Made by a program: the position numbers and the translations under genes. The notes under the pieces were generated by a model. That model searched no databases. It was not told the origin of the DNA and worked only from the letters and a program-made list of their open reading frames with translations. Of a DNA stretch of 64,000 bases, positions 27,282 through 34,671 are shown piece after piece; the stretch's first letter is position 1; each line of letters begins with the position of its first letter. The stretch comes from Paenibacillus sp. FSL R7-0345 (GTDB lineage Bacteria > Bacillota > Bacilli > Paenibacillales > Paenibacillaceae), in the NCBI RefSeq assembly GCF_038595055.1, contig NZ_CP152002.1:2648501-2712500 (forward strand). The letters are read 5' to 3'.

Positions 27282-28100
27282 TTGTCCGATCCTTTTGTAG
27301 TCCGTTCACTGGAAGAAATACGTTTTTGGTCGCGTATCATGAAGGAGCATTCGCTGTTCCTGAGGCTGGGATTCAGGTGTGAAGACACCCAATTGATCAA
27401 CGAGGCCAATCAGTTTCAGGCTATATTTGAAGAAATTGAACGGAAGGCCAATGCTTTTAGCGCAGAAACAGATCCGCAGACGATCAGAGCGTTTAATGTA
27501 GAAGTCCATACTGCGGTCAGTCATATTTGGGTGTTCAAAAGAAGAGTACTGGGACTCATCCTGCAATGCAAGCTCCCCGGCCAGAACAACTTTCCGCTGC
27601 TGGTGGATCATGTGAGCAGGGAGGCGAATTATTTCCGCAACCGGCTGGAAGAGCTCAACAATGGCACACTGGAGCCTTTGCATGATGCGATTATCGACGA
27701 GAATGTATTTTTTCTGAGAATCATGGCCGATCATGCCAAGTTTATCAGCCATCTGCTGGACCCTTCTGAACGGAAGCTTGTAGCGCAGGCGAGGGAATTC
27801 AGTCATGACTTCGATACGCTGCTGTTCCAGGCAATAGACCTCAGCTCAATGCGTCCACAGTCTCAGACAGTACCTTTGCTCAGCCAATTTGTCGATGAGA
27901 ACAAAGTGTCGGTTGAATCACTGCGTGACTTCAAAAAGACCGCCCGCGATCTGATCGCGGAATGCCGGATCAAGAGCATCATTCATCCGCTGCTGGCTGA
28001 CCATGTATACCGGGAAGCGGAACATTTCCTGTTCATCCTCGATATGTTTGAGAAATCGCTAACTGGAGTCAAGATTAACAAGCGGGAGATCCTGATGTAA
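27282..28100 (+). CDS. DUF2935-family protein
   Basis: A 272-residue soluble protein of the DUF2935 family, two helical repeats resembling ferritin-like four-helix bundles. Conserved His/Glu-rich helices are visible: SLEEIRFWSRIMKEH near the start, VDHVSREANYFRNRLEE in the middle, and ADHVYREAEHFLFIL at the end, with matching EN.FFLRIMADHAKF. The repeated E...H and H..RE pattern suggests a metal site. I chose a TTG start at 27282 because GGGAGGGG lies about 6 bases upstream; a GTG at 27267 overlaps this site. The family is widespread in spore formers and its function is not established. It ends convergent to the cupin gene. Confidence 0.85.
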   Translation: MSDPFVVRSLEEIRFWSRIMKEHSLFLRLGFRCEDTQLINEANQFQAIFEEIERKANAFSAETDPQTIRAFNVEVHTAVSHIWVFKRRVLGLILQCKLPGQNNFPLLVDHVSREANYFRNRLEELNNGTLEPLHDAIIDENVFFLRIMADHAKFISHLLDPSERKLVAQAREFSHDFDTLLFQAIDLSSMRPQSQTVPLLSQFVDENKVSVESLRDFKKTARDLIAECRIKSIIHPLLADHVYREAEHFLFILDMFEKSLTGVKINKREILM

Positions 28101-28121
28101 GCAGCAACTCATTACTATTAG

Positions 28122-28147
28122 AAAAAGCCCTGATAATCAGGGCCTTT
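28122..28147. terminator. Short convergent terminator
   Basis: Perfect 7-bp stem GCCCTGA / TCAGGGC with a TAA loop. Five A on the left give a T-run for the minus-strand cupin transcript; on the plus strand only CTTTC follows, so it works best for the minus strand. Confidence 0.75.
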
Positions 28148-28154
28148 CCCGGTT

Positions 28155-28568
28155 CTATGCTTGGATACTGCTATATTCCTCATCGGATACCGCTTCTAAC
28201 CATTCCGGCTTGCCTGCAGTGATGGCAATGTGCTCAAACCAGCTGTCTTTGGCGGCGCCGTGCCAGTGCTTTACCCCGTCATGGGTAACGATCACATCCC
28301 CGGCCCTCAGGAATTGCGCAGGCTTGCCATCCTCCTGATACCAGCCCTCGCCGCCGGTTACCAGCAGAATTTGAAATCCGCCGCGGTGGATATGCCAGTT
28401 GTTCCGGCAGCCCGGCTCAAAGGTCACATTGCCGACGCCGATATTCAATTGCGGGTCAGTCACCAGGGACTGCAGATAGCTTTGACCTGTGAAATAGGCA
28501 GCGAATGCCTCGTTTTTTTCTCCGGCCGGGAAAATAACACCGTTTTTAACTTCCTCAAATTTTGCCAT
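28155..28568 (-). CDS. Small cupin-domain protein
   Basis: A 137-residue single-cupin protein. The metal motif is clear: CRNNWHIHRGGFQILLVTGGEGW, then GDVIVTHDGVKHWHGAA, giving three His and a Glu/Gln-type site. The start at 28568 has GGAGG 7 bases upstream; the open frame continues far upstream but without cupin-like sequence. It is divergent from the TetR-family gene, which suggests that regulator controls it. Small cupins of this type often accompany oxidoreductases or carboxymuconolactone-decarboxylase-like proteins, but none is adjacent. Activity unknown. Confidence 0.88.
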   Translation of the reverse strand: MAKFEEVKNGVIFPAGEKNEAFAAYFTGQSYLQSLVTDPQLNIGVGNVTFEPGCRNNWHIHRGGFQILLVTGGEGWYQEDGKPAQFLRAGDVIVTHDGVKHWHGAAKDSWFEHIAITAGKPEWLEAVSDEEYSSIQA

Positions 28569-28637
28569 GCGAATTCCTCCAGTTTTATTAATATTTCGAG
28601 AAGACCGGTAAGGTGTTTTGCTCCCGCGTAATGTTGC

Positions 28638-28721
28638 GTTACCGCACAACTGTGTATAATATAAAATGAAAAAAGCGGTTCTACAACAATCAGAATGACC
28701 TGATCTGTATGTTACCGCACA
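28638..28721. promoter_or_regulatory. Divergent regulatory region with exact 11-bp direct repeat and -10 box
   Basis: GTTACCGCACA occurs at 28638-28648 and again at 28711-28721, 73 bp apart, which is about seven helical turns. A TATAAT lies at 28655-28660 between them, facing the TetR gene. Placement between divergent cupin and TetR genes fits a repressor-binding pair. The sites do not form strong palindromes, unusual for TetR family operators. Confidence 0.5.
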
Positions 28722-28763
28722 TCCGATTGGAAATTGTACGATAGGTATAAGGGAGCTTGATGA

Positions 28764-29318
28764 ATGGAAATGGCTAAAATAGACAGAAGAGTGCAGAAGT
28801 CCCAGGATGCGATAAAGAAAGCTTTTATAGAACTGATGGCTGAAAAGAGTTTTGATCAGATCACGATCCAGGATATATCCGACAGGGCGAATGTAGGGCG
28901 GAGAACGATTTATGATCATTATCTGGATAAGGTTGATGTGCTGGACAAGCTGATTGAAGAGCATATTAACGAGCTGCGAAAATTGTGCAAAGCTGCGGCT
29001 GACTTAAGCTATGTGGAGGGAAATCTGCTGTGGTACCAATATTTTGAAACCCATTATCCGTTCTTTTCGACCCTGCTGGCCAGCAAAGGCGCTTCCGCCT
29101 TCCGCGAGCAGTTCCTGAAATTTGTAATAGAGGAGCTGGAGGGTGACGTGGATGTAGAGGCGGGGATTAACCGGGGAATGAACAGGGAGATGATCCTCCG
29201 GTTCTTTGGTGCGGCCATAGTAGAGACAATCATCGGGTGGATTACTAATGGTTTAGCAGAACCGGCTGAGGTTTTGGCGGAGCAGATGGGGATTTTGCTT
29301 GACAGGAATTTGATGTGA
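28764..29318 (+). CDS. TetR-family transcriptional regulator
   Basis: A 184-residue repressor. The N-terminal helix-turn-helix is clear: residues about 10-60, with ITIQDISDRANVGRRTIYDHYLDK. The C-terminal ligand domain has the FFGAAIVETIIGWITNGL pattern seen in many small Bacillota TetR proteins. AAGGGAG lies upstream of the ATG; a second ATG two codons on is equally possible. It is divergent from the cupin gene across 195 bases that contain an 11-bp direct repeat, and it probably represses both. Ligand unknown. Confidence 0.9.
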   Translation: MEMAKIDRRVQKSQDAIKKAFIELMAEKSFDQITIQDISDRANVGRRTIYDHYLDKVDVLDKLIEEHINELRKLCKAAADLSYVEGNLLWYQYFETHYPFFSTLLASKGASAFREQFLKFVIEELEGDVDVEAGINRGMNREMILRFFGAAIVETIIGWITNGLAEPAEVLAEQMGILLDRNLM

Positions 29319-29365
29319 ATTGATTTATGTAGAAAATATAAAGGGGAACGTGGCGGAGGGGGATT

Positions 29366-29485
29366 ATGAAAAAAATTTCATGTTGCATTAAGCGCCGCGT
29401 TATTTTCACAAGGTATAATGGGTGCTGTAAGTGAAGTCAGTATTGGAGGCCTAAGGGATGCGCATCCTGGTTATAGAAGATGAGG
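29366..29485 (+). pseudogene. Frameshifted remnant of a signal-peptide gene
   Basis: After a strong GGAGGGGG site an ATG at 29366 opens a frame that reads only 22 codons. A run of seven A (29369-29375) follows the ATG. With one A fewer the frame would read a convincing signal peptide of about 28 residues (start MKKFHVALSAALFSQG) before running into the response-regulator start. It looks like the head of a lost exported-protein gene. A regulatory leader peptide or slippage-controlled frame is the alternative. Confidence 0.35.
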
Positions 29486-30141
29486 AAGGGTTGTCCGATT
29501 TTATCATACTGGAACTGAAGCATGAGGGTTACGAGGCGCGGCCGGTCTATGATGGCAGAGAAGGGCTGGAGCTGGCATTGAGCGAGAACTGGGATATCAT
29601 TCTGCTTGACCTCATGCTGCCTAATTTAAACGGAATCGAAATTTGCCGGCGGGTGAAGGCTGTGAAGGATACGCCAATCATAATGATTACAGCCAGAGAC
29701 AGCGTGATGGACAGAGTGATGGGACTCGATACCGGCGCTGATGACTATATTCCGAAACCGTTTGCCATTGAAGAGCTGCTGGCGAGAATCCGGGTGATTG
29801 CCAGAAGGGCTGAGAAGCTGGGCAGCCAGCTGCCGCTGGTGCTGGAGTTCAGGGACTTGGAGCTGCACATTGAATCCAGAATGCTGAAAAAGGGTGACCG
29901 CTGGATCGAGCTGACCAAGAAGGAATACGAGCTGCTGTTTATTTTGCTGAAAAATATCAACCGGGTCCTAACCAGGGAAATGCTTGTCGCCCAGGTATGG
30001 GATTATGATGTCGGGATCGAAACGAACGTGGTTGATGTATATATCAGGCATCTGCGGAACAAGCTGGACACGGCCAATAAGGAAGAATATATACAGACGG
30101 TCAGAGGAATAGGATATTTAATACGGGATGAAAAAAATTAA
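29458..30141 (+). CDS. OmpR-type response regulator
   Basis: A 227-residue two-domain regulator. The receiver has acidic residues VIEDEE, phosphoacceptor Asp51 (IILLDLMLPNLNG), ITARDS and PKPF. The winged helix spans about 130-225 (ELTKKEYELLFILL, then VDVYIRHLRNKLD, then TVRGIGYLI). GGAGG and AAGGG stand before the ATG. It overlaps the kinase gene by 14 bases. ArlR-like and CssR-like regulators have this form; targets cannot be inferred apart from the coupled flgB-like gene. Confidence 0.93.
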   Translation: MRILVIEDEEGLSDFIILELKHEGYEARPVYDGREGLELALSENWDIILLDLMLPNLNGIEICRRVKAVKDTPIIMITARDSVMDRVMGLDTGADDYIPKPFAIEELLARIRVIARRAEKLGSQLPLVLEFRDLELHIESRMLKKGDRWIELTKKEYELLFILLKNINRVLTREMLVAQVWDYDVGIETNVVDVYIRHLRNKLDTANKEEYIQTVRGIGYLIRDEKN

Positions 30142-31570
30142 GATGCTCTCCTTACGGAACATGAATATCAAGTGGAAGCTGACCCTGTGGGCGGCAGTTC
30201 TGATGCTGCTCCTGTTTCTCTCCTATAATCTTCTGCAATATACGGTGATCCAGAATTGGGTCAACAACCATGAAAAAGAAATCATCCGCAATAATATGCA
30301 CGAGGTCGTTGCTTATCTGCAGGGTTTTGAGCCGGGGAGCAGGATTACGGACAGCGGTGACTATTTAAAAATATTGAACGAACGCTATCAGCTCATCCGG
30401 ATTGTGGACGCAAAGGATGCTGCCATCCTCACCATTTCGGATAAAGTGCCGGAGCACTGGGTGCAGCCCAAATATGTTACCTCAGAGGAGCTGCTGGAAA
30501 TTTCTCCGGGCGGTGATACGCTGTTAATTTACCGGCAGCCTCTGGAGATCAGCGGCTTCACCGGCTCTGTTGAGATTGTGCGCAATCTGGAAAATTTCGA
30601 AAGCCTGATCAACTTGATCACTACCCTGTTCATCATTACAGGCTTAGTAGCGATCATACTCAGTCTGATCGGGGGGAGGCTGATTTCATTCCAGCTGCTT
30701 AATCCTATCAACTCTATAATCAGAACAATGAAGCGGATCAGAGAAAACGGGCTGAAGGAACGGGTACAGATTACCAATCAGCAGGATGAAATGACCGAGC
30801 TGTCGCTGATGTTTAACGAGCTGATGGACAGCCTGGAGCAATCGTTCCGGCAGCAGCAGCAGTTTATCGAAGATGCTTCGCATGAATTAAAGACGCCGCT
30901 CTCCATCATCCATGGTCACCTTTCGATGATCAAACGCTGGGGCAAGGATGACCCGGAGGTCCTGAACAGATCGATTCAGCTCAGCTTGAATGAAACAAAC
31001 CGGCTGATCCGGATGGTCTCCGAGCTGCTGATTTTGACCCGGGCCAACCATTCCGCAGCTGTGGCCGACTATGCCCCGGAGAATATCAGGGTCAAGCAGG
31101 TCATTGAGGAGATCATCGAGAATTTCCAGACCGTCAACGCAGAGTTCAGGATGCTTACCCGGCTGGATATCAGCGACGATTGTATCCTGCATGTGCAGAA
31201 AAGCCATTTTCAGCAGGTAATCATCATTATTCTGGATAATGCGATCAAGTACTCCAGGGACAGGAAGGAAATCCGGATCAGTGCGGCTGTGGAGGCCGGC
31301 AAATTGGTTATTGAGGTGAAGGATTTCGGCATGGGCATACCGGAGGATGAGCTGCATCTTGTTACTAACCGGTTTTACAGAGTCGATAAGGCACGCAGCA
31401 GAAAGCATGGAGGCAACGGGCTAGGCCTGGCTATCGCCACCCGTTTAATGGACAGCTACACCGGTGAGCTGGGGATCGACAGCGTCTATGGGGAATGGAC
31501 CAGAGTGACACTGAAATTTCCCCTTAAACATGAACAAGCCGCAGGCGGCGGGAAGGAGGAATCCCCTTGA
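30128..31570 (+). CDS. Sensor histidine kinase of the OmpR-type system
   Basis: A 480-residue membrane kinase: transmembrane helices near residues 17-38 and 165-190, an extracytoplasmic loop of about 125 residues, HAMP about 190-240, HisKA with His252 in IEDASHELKTPLS, and an ATPase domain with N-box LDNAIKYS, G1 DFGMGIP and G2 HGGNGLGLAI. The layout resembles ArlS. The stop overlaps the TTG start of the flgB-like gene by three bases, so all three genes are coupled. Stimulus unknown. Confidence 0.92.
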   Translation: MKKIKMLSLRNMNIKWKLTLWAAVLMLLLFLSYNLLQYTVIQNWVNNHEKEIIRNNMHEVVAYLQGFEPGSRITDSGDYLKILNERYQLIRIVDAKDAAILTISDKVPEHWVQPKYVTSEELLEISPGGDTLLIYRQPLEISGFTGSVEIVRNLENFESLINLITTLFIITGLVAIILSLIGGRLISFQLLNPINSIIRTMKRIRENGLKERVQITNQQDEMTELSLMFNELMDSLEQSFRQQQQFIEDASHELKTPLSIIHGHLSMIKRWGKDDPEVLNRSIQLSLNETNRLIRMVSELLILTRANHSAAVADYAPENIRVKQVIEEIIENFQTVNAEFRMLTRLDISDDCILHVQKSHFQQVIIIILDNAIKYSRDRKEIRISAAVEAGKLVIEVKDFGMGIPEDELHLVTNRFYRVDKARSRKHGGNGLGLAIATRLMDSYTGELGIDSVYGEWTRVTLKFPLKHEQAAGGGKEESP

Positions 31571-31977
31571 TTGAGAGCAGCTCTTCACGGCTGAATGAAT
31601 CTTTTTTGCAGGTGCTGAACGTACGCCACCGGGCGATCGCCGAGAATATTGCCAATGCTGACACGCCGAACTATAAAAAGCAGACGGTTGTTTTTGAGGA
31701 GGAGCTCAGACAGGCAATCAATGGCACCACACGGGATGAGCTGGAGATCAGGCAGACTCATTCCAGACACATGGCGATTAAGACTGACGATGCATCCCTT
31801 ATCCCTCATAAGATTATTCGCAACACGGATACAACGATGAACAACAACGGCAACAATGTGGACATCGATCTGGAAATGGCAAACCTGGCCGAAAATCAGC
31901 TGATGTACAACTATATGGCGGATAAGGTGAGCGGACACTATACGAAGATCAGGGATATGCTGCAGAATTTGAAATAG
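31567..31977 (+). CDS. flgB: Orphan FlgB-like flagellar rod protein
   Basis: A 136-residue protein matching the proximal-rod protein FlgB in length and motifs: N-terminal RHRAIAENIANADTPNYKK, which is the rod-protein ANxxTPxYK signature, and the C-terminal MANLAENQLMYNYMADKVSGHYTKIRDMLQN. The start is TTG, overlapping the kinase stop, with GGAGG 7-8 bases upstream. FlgB normally lies at the head of the flgB-flgC-fliE-fliF operon; here no other flagellar gene is near. It may be a second copy, or the rod protein adopted into a two-component regulon. A loss of function is not visible. Confidence 0.85.
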   Translation: MIESSSSRLNESFLQVLNVRHRAIAENIANADTPNYKKQTVVFEEELRQAINGTTRDELEIRQTHSRHMAIKTDDASLIPHKIIRNTDTTMNNNGNNVDIDLEMANLAENQLMYNYMADKVSGHYTKIRDMLQNLK

Positions 31978-31988
31978 TTGTGATAAAA

Positions 31989-32025
31989 GAGTGCAGACCG
32001 TTATAGGCGGCTGGGCTCTTTTTTT
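31989..32025 (+). terminator. Imperfect terminator after flgB
   Basis: An imperfect stem (GAG..CAG.CCG against CGGCTGGGCTC, with wobbles) is followed by seven T. Confidence 0.65.
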
Positions 32026-32164
32026 GCATGCAGTAAGAAAAGAGAGATAGGACTAACGCCTTGAATTTAATGAACTTTTTCCGACAACATGCGACAGACG
32101 ATCGGGATGAAATATATTACTATGTAAAAAGACCCAGATCAATAGCAAAAAGGAGTAATCTATC

Positions 32165-33016
32165 ATGTTAAACAGCTCATTGAAGAAGGAAGCTGTGGGG
32201 AAGCTGAAATCTGCACTGCATAAATATGAGGTTTCTACTGAGACGGTAAAAGGAAATGCAATCAAATTACATAATGCCCGGACTTACGGCGGCGATGTTA
32301 TCAAAAAAGTAGAGGCTTATATTAATACACTTGCTAACACGCCAAAGGAGTTTGCCAAGAGTATTGAGCAGGTTCGTGTTAATCTGGCCAGCTTTAAGGC
32401 GTTGAGTGAAATCTCCTATGATGAAAAAGCAATGATTAAGCTGGCCGGGGGCGGCGCGGCAGCAGGAGTAGCAGCTGGTGTAGCGACGGCAGCGCTAGCA
32501 CCGACGGCAGCGATGGCAATTGCGACTACCTTCGGCACAGCTTCAACAGGTGCCGCTATTTCCGGATTGACGGGAGCGGCGGCCACCAATGCGGCTCTGG
32601 CCTGGCTGGGCGGCGGTGCACTTGCTGCGGGCGGAGGCGGTATGGCGGGCGGCAGTGCCCTGCTTGCCCTGGCAGGACCGATCGGCTGGGGCATTGGTGC
32701 TGCGAGTCTTGCAGCTGGCGGTTTCCTCGCCAGCAAGAAGAACAAGGATGCAGCGATCAAAGCAGATAAAGAGCGGGTGGAGATTGTGAAAGCGACCAGG
32801 GTGCTGGAGGCCACTGATGCGGAGATTGTGCACCTGAAGGAATCCACGCAGAAGCTGGCAACCGGCCTGGAACAGAGTCTGTTGGCTTTTACCGGGACTG
32901 CCAGATCAATCCGGTCCTTTACCGAGTTCAGCCAGGATCAGCGGGATGTCCTGCGGGCGATCATTAACAATACAGAAAGCCTGTCGGCGTTGTTCATGAA
33001 GGAAGTCGGCAAATAA
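32165..33016 (+). CDS. Unrecognised protein with long Gly/Ala apolar block (cassette gene 1)
   Basis: A 283-residue protein I cannot assign. Residues 1-85 look helical and charged. Residues about 95-195 are an extremely Ala/Gly-rich apolar block with repeated small-residue zipper patterns (AAGVAAGVATAA, GGGALAAGGGGMAGG, GPIGWGIGAASLAAGG) ending at a basic stop KKNKD. The remaining 85 residues are again helical, with heptad-like spacing. Helix-apolar hairpin-helix architecture recalls alpha-type pore-forming proteins or lipid-interacting GTPase partners, but no motif proves either. There is no signal peptide. AAGGAG precedes the ATG. It is separated by one base from the next gene, so the two are translationally coupled and likely act together. 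Confidence 0.75.
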   Translation: MLNSSLKKEAVGKLKSALHKYEVSTETVKGNAIKLHNARTYGGDVIKKVEAYINTLANTPKEFAKSIEQVRVNLASFKALSEISYDEKAMIKLAGGGAAAGVAAGVATAALAPTAAMAIATTFGTASTGAAISGLTGAAATNAALAWLGGGALAAGGGGMAGGSALLALAGPIGWGIGAASLAAGGFLASKKNKDAAIKADKERVEIVKATRVLEATDAEIVHLKESTQKLATGLEQSLLAFTGTARSIRSFTEFSQDQRDVLRAIINNTESLSALFMKEVGK

Positions 33017-33017
33017 G

Positions 33018-34508
33018 ATGGCTTCACAGGTATGGAAGGACCAGATTACTGCTGCCGGTATTGGCGCGTTTAATGACTGGAAACAGGAGGCTGCCGCCCG
33101 TAAGATTGATCAGACTGTCAGGGATGTGCTGGCAGCTCAGGGACAACAAGAGTCTTATTTTGAAAATGCCCTGGGTCATATGCAAAAAATGCGCCAGTTC
33201 CTTGCTAAACCGGATAATATCCTGGGGTCCGGGCAGACGAAGCATGGAGAAGTGGCGGAACATATGGAAGTGCATGTGCGCAATGCCCAGGCTGCATTGC
33301 ACGGCATGCCAGAGGTAGCTACCTTTGAAGGGGTTGGAAGAACAGCGCCGGAGGATTTTATTCTAAACGGCGTTAAGGTTCAGTCGAAGTTTATCAACGG
33401 TACCAATAACACGCTCAAGCATGTGCTGGACCATTATGAGAAATATGAAAAATTATCGATGGACTATTCTATTCCCAAGGATCAGTACGAGATTATTCAG
33501 ACTATCCGCTCCGGCGGTACACCGGCCGGTTTAAGTGAGAAATCTGTCTGGGCCATTCTTCAGAAGGTGGAGGAGCTTGAACAGCGTACCGGCCGGAGCT
33601 TTCAGGATGTAGTCAAGCCTTCCATCTCGGAATATAGTGAAGTCCAGCTGGGTAAGGCAGGCGAGACAGTCACCAAGGTTCAGGACAAGCTTGTGGATGA
33701 GAATCAGCGTATCCAAAAAGACATCCGTCAGGACGGGAAAGAAAAAGTCAAGCAGATTGAGTCCCAAAAGGCGCCTTCCATCCGGGAAGGAGTCAAAGCA
33801 GCGGGTACGGCAGCTGCTGTTTCCGCTTCGTTAACTGCCATAACCGTCATTTACCGTAAAGTGAAGGAGGGAAAGAAGCTTCAGGACTTTGAACGGGAGG
33901 ATTGGCAGGAGATCGGGCTTGATGGTGCCAAGGCCGGAGCGAAGGCCGGCGTTACAGCCGGAACGATTTATGCACTGACCAATCTGACCTCACTTTCCGC
34001 CCCGTTTGCCGGGGCAGTGGCCAGTGCAATGATGGGGTTGTCTTCCCTGATGGCGGATCTGAAGCAGGAGCAAATCTCCATGGACGAATTTGTCACACAA
34101 GGACAGGTGCTCTGTATTGAAGCGGGCATTGCGGCGACCGGGGGAGCCATCGGCCAGCTGCTGATTCCGGTTCCGGTACTGGGTTCCATTATCGGGACAG
34201 TAACAGCTAATCTGATCTGGGGATTCGCCAAGGGGAAGCTTGAGGCAAGGGAGCAGGAATTAAAGCGTATGCTTGATGCTTACACAGATTCCATACTTGC
34301 AAAAGTCGATCAGGCATATCAGGAGATCATCACCCGGATTAACCAGACCTACAGCCGTTATCATTCACTGATTGAAGCAGCCTTCGACGTGAAGGCGAAT
34401 TCGGCAGTGCTGGCCGCTGCTTCTGTGAATCTGGCAGTGGAGCTGGGTGTGGAGGATTCCAGAATTTTGCGGACCGATGACGATTTGTTTGACTTTTTTA
34501 TGGGATAA
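33018..34508 (+). CDS. Unrecognised protein with two apolar hairpin regions (cassette gene 2)
   Basis: A 496-residue protein without a recognised domain. Residues 1-255 are soluble-looking and mostly helical, with a coiled-coil-like stretch near 215-255 (KVQDKLVDENQRIQKD). About 255-280 is a first apolar stretch. From about 300 to 410 come small-residue-rich apolar segments (DGAKAGAKAGVTAGTIYAL, then AGAVASAMMGLSSLMA, then GQLLIPVPVLGSIIGTVTANLIWGFA). A charged helical tail follows. The overall plan, soluble head plus Gly/Ala-rich membrane-active region without signal peptide, matches its partner. The ATG lies one base after the partner's stop. I do not assign a function; a two-part membrane-acting system, for example defence or competition, is inference only. 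Confidence 0.75.
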   Translation: MASQVWKDQITAAGIGAFNDWKQEAAARKIDQTVRDVLAAQGQQESYFENALGHMQKMRQFLAKPDNILGSGQTKHGEVAEHMEVHVRNAQAALHGMPEVATFEGVGRTAPEDFILNGVKVQSKFINGTNNTLKHVLDHYEKYEKLSMDYSIPKDQYEIIQTIRSGGTPAGLSEKSVWAILQKVEELEQRTGRSFQDVVKPSISEYSEVQLGKAGETVTKVQDKLVDENQRIQKDIRQDGKEKVKQIESQKAPSIREGVKAAGTAAAVSASLTAITVIYRKVKEGKKLQDFEREDWQEIGLDGAKAGAKAGVTAGTIYALTNLTSLSAPFAGAVASAMMGLSSLMADLKQEQISMDEFVTQGQVLCIEAGIAATGGAIGQLLIPVPVLGSIIGTVTANLIWGFAKGKLEAREQELKRMLDAYTDSILAKVDQAYQEIITRINQTYSRYHSLIEAAFDVKANSAVLAAASVNLAVELGVEDSRILRTDDDLFDFFMG

Positions 34509-34538
34509 GCTTTGTATACAGTACAGCAGAGTGTACAT

Positions 34539-34578
34539 ATGTAAAGGAGGCGGCGCAATGGGTCGTCTCTTTTTACAT
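34539..34578 (+). other. Hairpin enclosing a strong Shine-Dalgarno sequence
   Basis: ATGTAAA (34539-34545) pairs with TTTACAT (34572-34578); GAG/CTC and CG/CG extend the stem. The AAAGGAGG at 34543-34550 and the ATG at 34558 lie inside it. It may be a weak terminator for the cassette, since T-rich sequence is in its right arm, or a structure controlling the small frame at 34558. Confidence 0.35.
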
Positions 34579-34671
34579 TTGAAATCATGGATAAGATGCA
34601 TATTTCCCCTATTCCCTGCAAATACCAACCATGGGGGGATGGCAAATGAAACAGCAGACAACATTCAGTAA
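34558..34671 (+). CDS. Possible 37-codon leader ORF before gerA
   Basis: The frame begins with ATG 7 bases after a near-perfect AAAGGAGG and encodes 37 residues (MGRLFLHLKSWIRC...). It overlaps the GerA-subunit start by 26 bases in another frame. The good ribosome site is the only support; the composition is not distinctive. A translated leader upstream of the germination operon is possible, but it may be chance inside a hairpin. Confidence 0.22.
   Translation: MGRLFLHLKSWIRCIFPLFPANTNHGGMANETADNIQ

Noticed and set aside
28569..28964. Upstream extension of the cupin frame
   Set aside because: The frame is open but the translated text has no cupin-like features, and the start at 28568 has its own GGAGG.
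34597..34627. Sigma-G-like promoter TGCATA with AATACCA before gerA
   Set aside because: The -10 match is only partial and the start would fall on the gerA ribosome binding site, leaving almost no leader.
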